Shown here one piece after another: positions 9,543-19,607 of a stretch of DNA of 64,000 nt. The stretch spans positions 1 to 64,000 of the forward strand of contig JADKAS010000001.1 of assembly GCA_016715245.1 (NCBI GenBank), read 5' to 3'. The notes below the pieces were generated by a model, which had not been told where the DNA came from, made no database searches, and saw nothing but the letters and a program-made list of their open reading frames with translations. The position numbers were made by a program, and so were the translations under genes. Source of the stretch: Saprospiraceae bacterium (GTDB lineage: Bacteria > Bacteroidota > Bacteroidia > Chitinophagales > Saprospiraceae). Within the stretch, counting starts at the first letter, position 1. Each line of letters starts with the position of its first letter.

Positions 9543-10850
9543 TCAGATTTCCAATAATGCCTTTTTGTATGTTTGAAGGCATTTTTCCCTTGCCTCTTTA
9601 TGGTCTACGATAGGAGCAGGGTAGAAGGCAGTACCGTATTCAGGTACCCATCGTTTTATGTAGGTCATATTTTTATCAAACTTTTCCTGCTGAGATGTCG
9701 GGTTAAAAATTCTGAAATAAGGAGCCGCATCCGTGCCGCAACCCGCTGCCCATTGCCATCCTCCATTATTGCTACTCAAATCAAAATCAAGTAAATGTCT
9801 GGCAAACCAGCTCTCTCCCCATCTCCAGTCGATAAGAAGATGTTTACATAAAAAACTTGCGGTTACCATTCTTACCCGGTTATGCATGAATCCAGTTGTT
9901 TTAAGCTGACGCATTCCGGCATCAACAAGAGGGTATCCTGTTTTTCCATCACACCATGCTTGATAAAGCGATACGTCATCTGACCAAACGATATTTTCAT
10001 ATTGAGGTTTAAACGCTTTTTTTGTCACATTCGGATAAAACCAAAGAATCATACTATAAAAATCTCTCCAGATCAATTCATTTAGATAGGTTTGATTTAA
10101 TACACTTGCTTTTTGTACTTTTTGCCTGATTGAAATAGTTCCGAATCTGAAGTGTATGCCCAGTTTTGATGTGGCATCCATTCCCGGATAATCCCTGTTT
10201 TTATCATAAGTTGATACGATTGTTTGAGGGATTTCGTTTGGGGGGAAAGATCTGGTACTTTTTATAAAACCCATTTCATTCAAGGTTGGTATTTCAGCCT
10301 CACTGTTGGTTTTGTTTACATTTTGCAAATAATTTTCGCTTGGAAAATAAAGTTCTTCCGTATTTACCAGATTAAATTTAGCCAGCCATTTATTTTTGTA
10401 AGGTGTAAATACAGTATACGGTTTATCGTCATCCTTGACAATTTCATTTTTTTCAAAAAATACATGATCCTTACTTGTATAAAAACCAACTAACTTTTTT
10501 GAACAAAGGTTTTTTATTTTTTCATCTCTTGATATAGCATACGGTTCATAATCGCAATTTGAATAAACACCTTTTATTTCTTCCTTATTTAATAGTTGCT
10601 CAAAGATGATTTCAGGCTCGCCGTAGAAAACCCACAGATCAGAGCCGATTTGATTCAGTACTGTTTTGATTTTTGTTATTGTCTCATAAATAAAACTAAC
10701 TCTAGCATCATCTTTATCTTCGAGTTTCACAAGTATATTAGTATCAAAAATAAAGATGGGTTGTACTGGTAATCCTGACGTCAGAGCTTTGTACAGGGCA
10801 GTATTATCTTCAAGTCTTAGGTCTCTTCTGAACCAAAATATATTTATCAT
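9543..10850 (-). CDS. phrB: Deoxyribodipyrimidine photolyase (class I CPD type)
   Basis: Light-driven flavoenzyme that splits cyclobutane pyrimidine dimers. The 435-aa protein begins with the photolyase Rossmann domain (IFWFRRDLRLEDN at residues 4-16) and ends with the FAD-binding helical domain. That domain contains TGYPLVDAGMRQL, GFMHNRVRMVTASFL and LDFDLSSNNGGWQWAAG GTDA, the class I flavin and lesion-binding signature. A cryptochrome of the same fold is possible, but the short C-terminus without extension favours repair. It is divergent from the flippase gene with a 104-bp shared upstream region. Confidence 0.9.
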   Translation of the reverse strand: MINIFWFRRDLRLEDNTALYKALTSGLPVQPIFIFDTNILVKLEDKDDARVSFIYETITKIKTVLNQIGSDLWVFYGEPEIIFEQLLNKEEIKGVYSNCDYEPYAISRDEKIKNLCSKKLVGFYTSKDHVFFEKNEIVKDDDKPYTVFTPYKNKWLAKFNLVNTEELYFPSENYLQNVNKTNSEAEIPTLNEMGFIKSTRSFPPNEIPQTIVSTYDKNRDYPGMDATSKLGIHFRFGTISIRQKVQKASVLNQTYLNELIWRDFYSMILWFYPNVTKKAFKPQYENIVWSDDVSLYQAWCDGKTGYPLVDAGMRQLKTTGFMHNRVRMVTASFLCKHLLIDWRWGESWFARHLLDFDLSSNNGGWQWAAGCGTDAAPYFRIFNPTSQQEKFDKNMTYIKRWVPEYGTAFYPAPIVDHKEAREKCLQTYKKALLEI

Positions 10851-10907
10851 ATCAGGAAAGATGTTGTTGTATCATTAAGGCCTGATAACAAGAAACCTTC
10901 TCTTTTG

Positions 10908-10937
10908 TTGAGAATCCATGAAAAACCTTTATTTTTG
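10908..10937 (+). promoter_or_regulatory. Promoter of the flippase gene
   Basis: TTG at 10908-10910, a 19-bp spacer and TATTTTTG at 10930-10937 form an almost ideal Bacteroidota promoter. Transcription should start near 10942, leaving a leader of only about 13 nt before the TTG start codon at 10955. Confidence 0.7.
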
Positions 10938-10954
10938 AGGCAAATAGATAAAGT

Positions 10955-12402
10955 TTGAGTATTTTAAAAAAGTTTTTTAAAGATACGGTTATTTATGGAA
11001 TAGCGTCCATCACTCCAAGATTGGTGTCATTTGTGTTGGTGCCTATTCATACTTCGTCTTTAAATACAGCCCTATATTCTATCAATACCAATTATTACGT
11101 GTATGCGGTATTTCTGAATGCCTTATTAACTATGGGCATGGAAACCGCTTTTTTCAGGTTTTTTTCTTCAGAGAAAGAACCAAAAAATGTGCTTTCCACA
11201 TCATTTTTATTGCTTTGTTTTTCGTCAGTTTTGTTTTTAGGACTTGGACTTATATTTGAACAAAAGTTATCTGATTTTTTGGATTTGGCGATTCTTTTAT
11301 CATTCGTTTACTGGTACTTACGATATTTTTTGATACTTTGGTAGTAATACCATTTGCCTATCTCAGAGCAACCGGAAAATCTATGGTTTTTGCCGGATTT
11401 AAAATCTTAAGTGTATTAATAACCCTTATCCTCAATATTTATTTGCTGATTATTCTTCCCCAATCCGGTAATTCTTTGCGTTTGTTTTCCGGAATTTTTA
11501 ATTCCGTCGCTGAAGTAACGGATATTTTTGTTGCCAATGCTTTTGCCAGTTTTATAATATTGATTGCTTTTATTCCATTTATTAAAAATATCAATATTTC
11601 CATTGACAAGGGACTCTTAAAGAAAATGGTGGCATATGGTTTTCCCATCATGGTTGCCGGATTGGCATATGCGATCAATGAAAATCTGGACAAGTTGTTC
11701 ATCTCGAGAATATTGGGCGATGATGTAAATGGTATGTATGCCGGCTGTTACAAATTAGGTGTGTTTATGTCGCTTTATGTAATGGCATTCAGACTTGGTG
11801 CTGAACCATTCTTTTTTAATCTGTACGGAACAGATGGAGCTGAAAGAATATACAGTAAAATTCTTACCTGGTTTGTGATATTTGCTTCTTTATGTATGGT
11901 GGTTGTGACTTTGTTTATTGATGTATTTGCAGACATATTATTAAAACAAAACTCTTACAAGCAGGCACTTGACATAGTTCCATTTATTTTATTGGCCAAC
12001 ATTTTTTTGGGTATTTATAACAACCTGAGTATATGGTATAAACTCAAGGATAAAACCAGAGTAGGCATGTTTATATCCGTTGTTGGGGCAGTAATCACTA
12101 TACTTATGCTGACGTTTACGGTTCCGGTTTTTGGTTATATCGGTGCAGCATACACAACTTTAGTGGTATATGCAGGAATGGCAATTTCATCATTTTTTAT
12201 GGGGAAAAGATATTATCCGATTCCTTATGATACAGGAAAAATTTCATTGCTTCTTTTATCTGCAAGTATTATATCTTTTACCTCATTTCACTTTTTCAGA
12301 GGTCATCATACGACCAATTTTTTACTTCTCTGCGGATTTATTGTTATCGTTCTGTGGTCGGAAAAAGATATATTTTTGAAAAGAGTCGACATAGCACATT
12401 AG
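10955..12402 (+). CDS. Lipid-linked oligosaccharide flippase, MOP/Wzx type (one frameshift)
   Basis: Multi-pass membrane protein of the polysaccharide-biosynthesis branch of the MATE/MOP superfamily, expected to flip undecaprenyl-linked sugar units across the inner membrane. The start is TTG at 10955 (MSILKKFFKDTVIYGIASIT), supported by the promoter just upstream and by the conserved FFKDTxIYG opening. One base is lost near 11305-11315, after ILLSFVY and before LVLTIFFDTLVVIPFAYLRA; repair yields about 482 aa with 12-14 hydrophobic segments, normal for the family. No glycosyltransferase cluster is adjacent, so the transported glycan is unknown. Confidence 0.8.
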
Positions 12403-12459
12403 TAGTTATTTTGTAAAAATAAAGTACCGCTTTTAGTTGAAAAATGGATATAGAAAAGG

Positions 12460-12477
12460 CTTGAATCAATCTTCAAG
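12460..12477 (-). terminator. Weak hairpin after gpsA
   Basis: CTTGAA-TCAATC-TTCAAG forms a 6-bp AT-rich stem immediately after the gpsA stop codon, followed on the minus strand by CCTTTTCT. It sits between two convergent genes. The low GC of the stem makes it a marginal terminator. Confidence 0.35.
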
Positions 12478-12478
12478 A

Positions 12479-13510
12479 TTATAAAAAATCTACGTCTGGC
12501 GCGTGATTTTCATGCATGAGAAATTCCAGGGCGCGCATTTTATCAAAACCTTCATATACCACTTTGTGTAAAACCTGGACAATGGGCAATGCAAGCTTTT
12601 CGTTTTTAGCCAGTTGGTTGATGATTTTTAAAGTTCGGACACCTTCCACCACTTCAGAGGAGGTTTGCATTATGTATTCAAAATCTTCACCAGCAGCCAG
12701 CCTTTTTCCAAAAATATAATTTCTGCTGTCTTCACTGGTACAAGTGGCGATAAGGTCGCCGATCCCGGCTGTTCCTAAATAAGCGTTTGCACTGGTACCC
12801 ATAGCTTTTCCAAAATAAATCATTTCTCTTAAACCTCTGGTAATTAGAAGGGACTGCATATTTTTGCCCAACCCCATTCCACTTAAAATTCCTGAGGCTA
12901 CCGCAATAATATTTTTAAAAGCGCCTGCTATTTCCGCTGCTTTAAGATCATGAGATCCAAATACGAAAAACTTATTGGAATGCAATACTTCTTGTCCAAG
13001 TTCGATTACTTCGTCATAGTCTGACGCAATCACCGTTGCTGCCGGTTGACCCGCCAGGATTTCTGAAGATAGGTTTGGACCTGACATACACCCGACCCGT
13101 ATTAAATTACTTTCTTGCAAGATAACTTCGGTCATGGTATGCACTTCTTTCCGATTGAATGTCCACTTATAAAAATCTTCATGGCTATGATGACTTACGT
13201 CAAGTCCTTTAGTAGCATGAATCATAATATGTGAGGGTCTGAGGTAGGGACAAAAATCTTTCATCATACTTCTGAAACCTGAAGAGGGAATAACGGCAAA
13301 AAGAAGCTGACACTTCGCGCATATTTCTTCTATACTTGTTGTCGCTTTTATAGATTCCCTCAGTTTTGTGTTCATGATGAGGTGTTCAGCATTTATCCTA
13401 TTGATACTGTCCAGATTTCTGGTGTACACGACCACATTTACATTTCTGCTTAATAATTTGGCAACGGTTATACCAAATTTTCCCGCACCGATCACTCCGA
13501 CGGTTTGCAT
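12479..13510 (-). CDS. gpsA: Glycerol-3-phosphate dehydrogenase [NAD(P)+]
   Basis: Reduces dihydroxyacetone phosphate to sn-glycerol 3-phosphate, the backbone precursor for phospholipids. The 343-aa protein has the N-terminal dinucleotide-binding motif GVIGAGKFGITVAKLL (residues 5-20), the substrate-binding segment MSGPNLSSEI, the catalytic-Lys region EIAGAFKNIIAVASG and the C-terminal EVVEGVRTL. It follows yidC by 4 bp on the same strand, so the two are cotranscribed. It is intact. Confidence 0.95.
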   Translation of the reverse strand: MQTVGVIGAGKFGITVAKLLSRNVNVVVYTRNLDSINRINAEHLIMNTKLRESIKATTSIEEICAKCQLLFAVIPSSGFRSMMKDFCPYLRPSHIMIHATKGLDVSHHSHEDFYKWTFNRKEVHTMTEVILQESNLIRVGCMSGPNLSSEILAGQPAATVIASDYDEVIELGQEVLHSNKFFVFGSHDLKAAEIAGAFKNIIAVASGILSGMGLGKNMQSLLITRGLREMIYFGKAMGTSANAYLGTAGIGDLIATCTSEDSRNYIFGKRLAAGEDFEYIMQTSSEVVEGVRTLKIINQLAKNEKLALPIVQVLHKVVYEGFDKMRALEFLMHENHAPDVDFL

Positions 13511-13514
13511 TTTC

Positions 13515-15368
13515 CTATTTATTTTTTTTCTTTTGTTCCTGTACGGCCTGTTGTGCTTTCATGGCTTCTTCAAGTCTGGCCTGAAAACCACTTTTTTTCT
13601 TCGGTTTTGATTTTTCTTTTAATAATTCAGCCCTTATCTTGGATTCGTCAAATACATATTTTTTAGTAATTACAGTTTGTAATATATTGATCAGGTTACT
13701 GAAAAACATATATGCGGTTAATCCTGATGCATAGCTGTTGAAAAATCCTAGGAACATGATTGGCATAAGGTATTGAACATATTTCATGGCAGGATTAGCG
13801 GATAGATCTACGTTTTGCATATTATAATAGGTGTACAAAATGGTAGATGCCGCCCATAATAAGGTAAAAAGACTGATATGGGTTCCCATAAAAGGAATGT
13901 CGACACCATGATCAAAAAACACATCGTATGTAGAAAGATCGCTAGCCCATAAAAACGGCTCTTGTCTGAATGTAATGGAAGCCGGGAAAAACCTGAAAAG
14001 TGCATACCAGATAGGCATTTGCAACAACATGGGAAGACAGCCGCCAAAGGGACTTACTCCATATTCCCTGTAGATTTTCATGGTCTCCATCTGTTGTTTT
14101 TGCATGTCGTCCTTGTACTTTTCTTTAAGGGATGCAAGCTCAGGTTTTAAAGCACCCATTTTTGCCTGCGAATACAACATTTTATACATCAATGGGTAAA
14201 GAAGCATTTTAATAAGGAAGATCAATACCAGAATGACGATACCTTTACTTCCTATATATTGCGAAAGAAAATCAAAGAAAGGACGGATTACCCAGCGGTT
14301 GATGGTGCCAAAAATACTGGATCCGAAGGGTATGATTTCTTCCATTTTATTATCAAATGCGGCCAGTCGTTTATATTCATTTGGCCCGATATATAATGTC
14401 ATTTCATGTTGGCCGTTTTCCAGCGGAATACTGATATCAGAAGTTACAATTTTTACAGCATCAGAGGTTTTTAAGTCCGTCATTTTTGTGGTTAACGTAG
14501 AAGGTCCAAAGGGTTTCTTCCTGCTTAAAAGAGATGTATTAAAAAATTGATTTGTATGTGAAATCCATTCAATTCCCTTATCTTTTAATTCTTTGGAATC
14601 ATCGGATACACATTTGCAGTAATCCGAACTTTCATCTACTTCCTTAAAGTATACCGTTGAATAATTTTGTTCAAATTGCTGACCCTTTTCATTTTTATTT
14701 AAATGATTTTCCCAATACAGTTTTATGGATGTTGATTTGGGAGACAGAACACTTGACAATCCTTGTGCATTAATTTTGTAATCCAGGCTGTAATTGTCTT
14801 TAGAAAGGGTATAAACCTGTTCAAAATATCGGTTTTCATCCACCATTGCCCTGAATCTTATTTCCTGACCTGTTTTTTGACCGGTAAAATAGAGATCGGA
14901 GGAACTTATTTCATTGTTGTTGGCAAGTTTGAAAATATATTCAAATTTATTGGCCGGGTTGTCAAGAATGGTAACCAATTCTTTTTCATCCTTTCCATTT
15001 GAGTCCTGTACGGTTTTGTAATGTTTTTTCAATATTGCTGAAGTAATTCTGCCTCCCTTTGATGAAAAATTAATTTTAATTAATTCATTTTCAAGAACAT
15101 AGTTTGTTTCTTTACCTGTAGATGCTCCTGCAAAAGCGCCAAAGATTCCAGCATTTTGTTGAGAAACTAATGAATCAGGTACAAAATTCGCAGCAGTATC
15201 TGCTTTGATGGTTTCGATATTTGCCTCTGTCTTTTGTTCAGACAAAGCAATCGAGTCCCGCATTTTTTGTCTTTTTTCCAACTCCTCCGATGAGGGTTTA
15301 TTGACAAACGTCCAGACCAATAAAGTTGAAAAAATTAATAGAAGTCCTATGACTTGATTCCTTTCCAT
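13515..15368 (-). CDS. yidC: Membrane protein insertase YidC
   Basis: Inserts and folds inner-membrane proteins, alone or with SecYEG; essential. The 617-aa protein has the Gram-negative layout: an N-terminal anchor (residues 5-22, VIGLLLIFSTLLVWTFV), a large periplasmic beta-domain (about 90-355) and the conserved insertase core. The core starts at RPFFDFLSQYIGSKG and includes the amphipathic and TM segments with YGVSPFGGCLPMLLQMPIWY. The C-terminal tail is strongly basic (KPKKKSGF and QEQKKKNK), as expected for ribosome contact. It is the first gene of a yidC-gpsA operon and has no frameshift. Confidence 0.97.
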   Translation of the reverse strand: MERNQVIGLLLIFSTLLVWTFVNKPSSEELEKRQKMRDSIALSEQKTEANIETIKADTAANFVPDSLVSQQNAGIFGAFAGASTGKETNYVLENELIKINFSSKGGRITSAILKKHYKTVQDSNGKDEKELVTILDNPANKFEYIFKLANNNEISSSDLYFTGQKTGQEIRFRAMVDENRYFEQVYTLSKDNYSLDYKINAQGLSSVLSPKSTSIKLYWENHLNKNEKGQQFEQNYSTVYFKEVDESSDYCKCVSDDSKELKDKGIEWISHTNQFFNTSLLSRKKPFGPSTLTTKMTDLKTSDAVKIVTSDISIPLENGQHEMTLYIGPNEYKRLAAFDNKMEEIIPFGSSIFGTINRWVIRPFFDFLSQYIGSKGIVILVLIFLIKMLLYPLMYKMLYSQAKMGALKPELASLKEKYKDDMQKQQMETMKIYREYGVSPFGGCLPMLLQMPIWYALFRFFPASITFRQEPFLWASDLSTYDVFFDHGVDIPFMGTHISLFTLLWAASTILYTYYNMQNVDLSANPAMKYVQYLMPIMFLGFFNSYASGLTAYMFFSNLINILQTVITKKYVFDESKIRAELLKEKSKPKKKSGFQARLEEAMKAQQAVQEQKKKNK

Positions 15369-15392
15369 GCTGGTTTAATTGTAAAATTCGCG

Positions 15393-15400
15393 CAAAGGTA
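15393..15400 (-). promoter_or_regulatory. -7 box of the yidC-gpsA operon
   Basis: TACCTTTG on the minus strand matches TAnnTTTG, 24 nt upstream of the yidC start at 15368. No clear -33 element is visible. Confidence 0.5.
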
Positions 15401-15616
15401 CCATTTCAAAATTACACATTCATGCATTTTATTGCTTTTTATACGAATCGGCTATTACAGTTTATTAAAAAACTCATCGAATCCATGAAATGAAAATGGC
15501 AGGCTTCATATTTACATTAATTTTCAGGTTATTTTTATGGATTTATTTTATAATTTGAAATTTTGTTTTACCTTAGCCAATATTTATTTATTTAATCAAA
15601 TCAAAACTTACGTAAT

Positions 15617-16051
15617 ATGATGAATGAAAAAGTGGAGACGGTAATGATTAAAAAATTAATCACATTGTCTCCATTGGATACCCTGGATCACGCAACTAAG
15701 ATTTTTTCCGACAAAAGAATACACCATTTGCCCGTTCAGGATGAAGGGAAATTGGTAGGCTTGGTAACGACGTATGACATATGGAAAATTTCGATGGAAA
15801 AATCGCTTGACGGCAGCACATTGGTAAGAGATATCATGTCAAAAAAGGTGGTGAAAATTAATCCTGACGACAAAATAGGAACCGCTGCAGAATTATTTCT
15901 GGACAATCGTTTTCACGCATTACCTGTGGTAACAGATGACAACTATTTAGTTGGTCTTGTGACTACCTTTGATGTTCTCAGGTATGAATTTAAAAAGGAA
16001 TATCCTGATCCTATTCTTTACAAGGATGAATTGGAACATGGGATGGAGTAG
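15617..16051 (+). CDS. Tandem CBS-domain protein
   Basis: A stand-alone pair of CBS motifs (about residues 7-60 and 72-128), which usually bind adenosyl ligands such as AMP, ATP or SAM and sense energy state. The protein is 144 aa, cytoplasmic, with no fused effector domain. Repeats read VETVMIKKLITLSP..HHLPVQDEGKLVGLVTTYDI and VRDIMSKKVVKINP..HALPVVTDDNYLVGLVTTFDV. The stop overlaps the start of the long form of the next reading frame, but that gene more likely begins at 16099. The partner protein is unknown. Confidence 0.85.
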   Translation: MMNEKVETVMIKKLITLSPLDTLDHATKIFSDKRIHHLPVQDEGKLVGLVTTYDIWKISMEKSLDGSTLVRDIMSKKVVKINPDDKIGTAAELFLDNRFHALPVVTDDNYLVGLVTTFDVLRYEFKKEYPDPILYKDELEHGME

Positions 16052-16098
16052 TGGTTTATAATCTGTTTTCACAAAAAAAATTTTTAAAAAAGTGTATC

Positions 16099-16308
16099 AT
16101 GGTAAAAAATATGGGAAGAAAGGATAAACTGATCAGAATGATCGTTGCTTTGGTCATTGCATCATTGTATTATTTCGGGTATATATCGGGCACTTTGGCA
16201 CTTGTATTATTAATTATTGGTATCATTCTGGCATTGACAAGCGTTATTCAATTTTGTCCGATATATAAGTTGGTCAACATAAATACTTGTGAAGTAAAGA
16301 AAAACTAA
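16099..16308 (+). CDS. DUF2892 (YgaP-like) small membrane protein
   Basis: A 69-aa inner-membrane protein of the DUF2892 family, role unknown. The conserved opening MGRKDKLIRMIVALVIASLY leads into two transmembrane helices (about residues 10-29 and 33-53), then the family-typical VIQFCPIYKLVNINTC with two cysteines. ATG 16099 is preferred over an upstream in-frame GTG (16051) because the family starts close to the first helix; ATG 16111 is also possible. It is followed by a terminator at 16364-16402. Confidence 0.75.
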   Translation: MVKNMGRKDKLIRMIVALVIASLYYFGYISGTLALVLLIIGIILALTSVIQFCPIYKLVNINTCEVKKN

Positions 16309-16363
16309 TATTGTACCCATCATATTTAGTGTTCCCTTTTTATACAAATTTGTAATGGAAAAT

Positions 16364-16402
16364 AAAAAAAAGGAGTTGTTATATAGATAACACTCCTTTT
16401 TT
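16364..16402. terminator. Bidirectional terminator
   Basis: A run of A, then GGAG-T-TGTTAT, loop ATAG, ATAACA-CTCC and a T-run form a 10-bp stem with one bulge. It lies between the rightward DUF2892 gene and the leftward gluconate-dehydrogenase-subunit-3 gene and can serve both. Confidence 0.8.
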
Positions 16403-16434
16403 CTATTATTAAAATAACGTTTATAAAAGCCAAA

Positions 16435-17009
16435 TTATAAAGCCCAGGTTTTTCCTACGCTGATGTAATCAATACAACCCTGATAAGGTCCGGGCACTGG
16501 TCTGTACTCTAACAATCCTCCTTTTGTGCCCACCTCACTGGTACAGTAACCGGATATCGTTAATTCTTTCAATTTTTTAAATATATGGGATTTGTTTTTT
16601 GATCTTTTTCATTTTTTAGCATGCTTTTAACAACGATCTCAAGAATTTTCTCTTTTTCATTTTGGTTTAATGCCATAAAAGCTTTGGAGAATTTATTTTT
16701 AGCATAATCGTCAAAGACGGTAAGGTCTTTTTTAAATTTTTGCTGGTCTTCTTTTTTGTAAAATAAAAAAACCGCTTCGTCTACATATCTTTCACACATA
16801 GCATCTTTTGCACCGGGCGTATCCGTTTTAGGAAGAATGATCTCTGCAATTTCAGCTATAAGCTTTATTTCAGCTTCAGAGAAAAAGTTTGGCGCCCAAT
16901 CAGTATTGGATTCTGCTTTGCATCCATTTAAAAGAACCAAAGCTGAAGTTCCGGTTAATGAATACCCTAAGATAAGGGATACTGCTTTTAATGCTTCTCG
17001 TCTATCCAT
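16435..17009 (-). CDS. Gluconate 2-dehydrogenase subunit 3 family lipoprotein (one frameshift)
   Basis: Small partner subunit of membrane-linked GMC dehydrogenases; it helps export or anchor the catalytic flavoprotein. The ATG at 17009 starts MDRREALKAVSLILGYS, a Tat-like twin-arginine leader ending in the lipobox LLNGC. The frame is broken in the A6 run near 16574-16580 (KNEKDQKTNPIYLK then stop). Adding one A continues into KKLKELTISGYCTSEVG, EYRPVPGPYQGCIDYIS and GKTWAL, the conserved C-terminus of the family. The repaired length is 191 aa, typical. The stretch 16435-16568, apparently non-coding, is therefore the lost end of this gene. Confidence 0.85.
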
Positions 17010-17013
17010 AATT

Positions 17014-18722
17014 TTATTTATAAAAACCTTTTTGATTTGATCAGCTGCATAATTTGCTGCTCTCGCGGTAAAAGCCATATAGGTTAAAGACGGATTCTGA
17101 CAAGCAGAAGAAGTCATAAATGACCCATCTGTCACAAATACATTCTTAACTTCATGAATCTGATTCCATTTATTAAGAACGGAAGTTTTTGCATCCCTTC
17201 CCATTCTTGCCGTTCCCATTTCATGAATTCCTAAACCCGGATTACAGCCGGCGTCATACGTTGAGACATTTTTTAGACCGGCAGATTCAAGCATATTGGC
17301 TGCTTCATCCATCATATCTTTTCTCATTTCGTATTCATTGGTTTTCCACTCAGCATCCATGATAAGTGTCGGAAGACCATACATATCTTTTTTATCTTGA
17401 TTCAGCGTAACTTTATTTTCATGGTACGGCAGACATTCTCCAAAACCCATGAGTCCCATTGTCCAGTTACCCGGGTGACCAATAGCTTCTTTAAGTTCTT
17501 TTCCGTAATGAGCTTCTGAAATATATCTACCCCATCCCTCACGACCACCTCCTCCCTGATAACCAAATCCACGCAGGTATTTTTTATTTGTTGGGTGACC
17601 AAGATTTTGAAATCTGGGTATATAAATACCATTAGGTCTCCGTCCTAAATCGTATTTATCTTTAAAGTCTTCAGATTCTCCACTGGCACCCAATCTGAAA
17701 TGATGATCCATAAGATTGTGTCCCACCTCGTTACTGTCATTTCCCATTCCATTTGGAAATCTTTCTGATGTAGATTGCAAAAGGATTTGAGTAGAATGTA
17801 GGGTAGAAGCGCAAAGAAAAATGATTTTCGAAAAGTATTCAAATGTTTCTTTGGTTTCAGTGTCCATAATTTCAACTCCCCTGGCCTTTTTGGTTTTGTC
17901 ATCATATATAATTCTTGTGACAACAGAAAAAGGCCGGATCGTCAGATTTCCAGTGGCTTCTGCAGCAGGCAGGGTAGAAGAATTGGACGTAAAGTATGCT
18001 CCGAAAGGACAACCTCTCATACATCTGTCCCTTGACATACAAGTGCCTCTCCCATTGTGTCCACCCGGACTAGTAATATGAGCGGCCCTTCCAATTGTCA
18101 TTTTTCTACCGGGAAATCGCGTTTCGATGACATGTTTAACATGTTTTTCAATACAATTCATTTCCATAGGTGGTAAAAATTCTCCGTCAGGTAATTGAAC
18201 CAATTTTTCTTTCTGACCACTTACGCCTATAAATTTTTCAACGTGGTCATACCAGGGAGCAATATCCTCATACCTGACAGGCCAGTCTACAGCAATACCC
18301 TCTTTGGCATTGGCTTCAAAATCCATCGGGCTGAGTCGATAAGACTGACGTCCCCAAACCAAAGAGCGACCACCGACATGATACGCTCTGATCCAGTCAA
18401 AAGGTTTGGTTTCTGTATATGGAAATTCAGTATCTTTTGGCCACCAGTGTTTAAGAGAATGAGCCATAGTATATCCTGTGCGGTTCTGAACAGGGTAGTC
18501 CTTTAGTTCTTCTTCTGTCATTCTGTCCCGGTTTGGGAGTTCCCATTTCTCTAGATTGGCAGTTGGATAATCCGGATGTTTTACCATTCTTCCTCTTTCC
18601 AGTACAAGTGTTTTTAAGCCTTTTTGACAAAGTTCTTTGGCAGCCCATCCTCCACTGATTCCAGAACCTATTATGATGGCGTCATAACTGACCTCTTTTT
18701 TGCCGTCGTTATTGAAATACAT
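17014..18722 (-). CDS. GMC-family FAD oxidoreductase
   Basis: Flavoprotein dehydrogenase of the glucose-methanol-choline family, gluconate/sorbose-dehydrogenase subgroup, oxidising sugars or polyols in the periplasm. FAD-binding motif IIGSGISGGWAAKEL at residues 17-31; CMSRDRCMRGCPFGAYF in the middle; C-terminal GIHEMGTARMG and NPSLTYMAFTARAANYA with the catalytic residues. As sequenced it reads straight into the next gene without a stop. One extra base near 17022-17028 (AAGGTTTTTAT) would give a stop at 17016-17014 and a 569-aa protein of normal length. I therefore read two genes, with the fusion an indel artefact. Confidence 0.85.
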
Positions 18723-18734
18723 ATTTATATTGGG

Positions 18735-19607
18735 TTAAGAAAGTTCAACTAATTTTATCGAATCCATCAAAGAATCCAGAGGATTTGATTTTTTGGGAAT
18801 AAATTCCTGACCTATAAAACCTTTGTATCCGGTTGATTTTATAGCGTTAAATATGGCCGGATAATTAATTTCCTGAAATTCATCCAAATCTCTTCTGCCC
18901 GGGACCCCGGCGGTATGAAAATGTGCAAAATATTTTATGTTCTCAGTGATGGTTTGAATAATATTCCCTTCCATAATCTGCATATGATAGATATCATACA
19001 ACAATTTAAATTGTGGCGAATCTACTTTTTTGACCAAGTCTATCCCCCAGACAGAATGATCGCACTGATAATCGGTATGATCTACTTTACTGTTAAGCAA
19101 TTCCATAATCAGGGTGATATGATACTTTTCTGCTATTTTAACTACTTTTTCCAATCCTTTTGCACAATATTCCAAACCTTTAATATCATCAAGACCATTG
19201 CGGTCGCCGGAGAAACATATAATATTGGGAATTCCAGCATCTGCAGCAAGGGGAATAAGTCTTTTATATTCCTTTAATAAATAATCATGCAATTGAGGGT
19301 TGTTAAAACCTTTCCGGATATGTGTTTCCGGACCGTTGGCTACTGCGCATTCCAAACCTTGACGTATGACATACTGATATTCATCAGGTTCCAGTAACTC
19401 AATGGAATGAATGTTGTTATTCAAACAAAAAGTAGTGAGTTCAGGAAGGGGAATTGAAGAATAACACCACCTGGAAACGGAATGTTTTATGGTGCCGGAG
19501 ACATTCGCCTGAGGAAAAAAATCAGGTATTGTTTTCCATGATTTTTGAATACTCCATAAAGCAGGTATTCCCAAAATAAGATTTTTAATGTGTAACCTAC
19601 GGTCCAT
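18735..19607 (-). CDS. Hydroxypyruvate isomerase-like sugar isomerase/epimerase
   Basis: AP-endonuclease-2-type TIM barrel (xylose isomerase-like superfamily). At 290 aa the metal and substrate residues are present: Glu in LIMELLNSKVDH, Asp/His in LLYDIYHMQIMEG, His in AHFHTAGVPGR and Glu in GFIGQEFIPK. The last part is closest in pattern to hydroxypyruvate isomerase (Hyi). An N-terminal hydrophobic stretch (LILGIPALW) may be a leftover signal. It is cotranscribed with the GMC oxidoreductase and subunit 3 downstream (13-bp gap), a common trio in Bacteroidota likely acting on an imported sugar derivative; the substrate is unknown. Confidence 0.75.
   Translation of the reverse strand: MDRRLHIKNLILGIPALWSIQKSWKTIPDFFPQANVSGTIKHSVSRWCYSSIPLPELTTFCLNNNIHSIELLEPDEYQYVIRQGLECAVANGPETHIRKGFNNPQLHDYLLKEYKRLIPLAADAGIPNIICFSGDRNGLDDIKGLEYCAKGLEKVVKIAEKYHITLIMELLNSKVDHTDYQCDHSVWGIDLVKKVDSPQFKLLYDIYHMQIMEGNIIQTITENIKYFAHFHTAGVPGRRDLDEFQEINYPAIFNAIKSTGYKGFIGQEFIPKKSNPLDSLMDSIKLVELS

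Noticed and set aside
16309..16568. Non-coding region between DUF2892 and the GMC gene
   Set aside because: Most of it (16435-16568) is the lost C-terminus of subunit 3 after a one-base shift; only the terminator and a short flank are non-coding.
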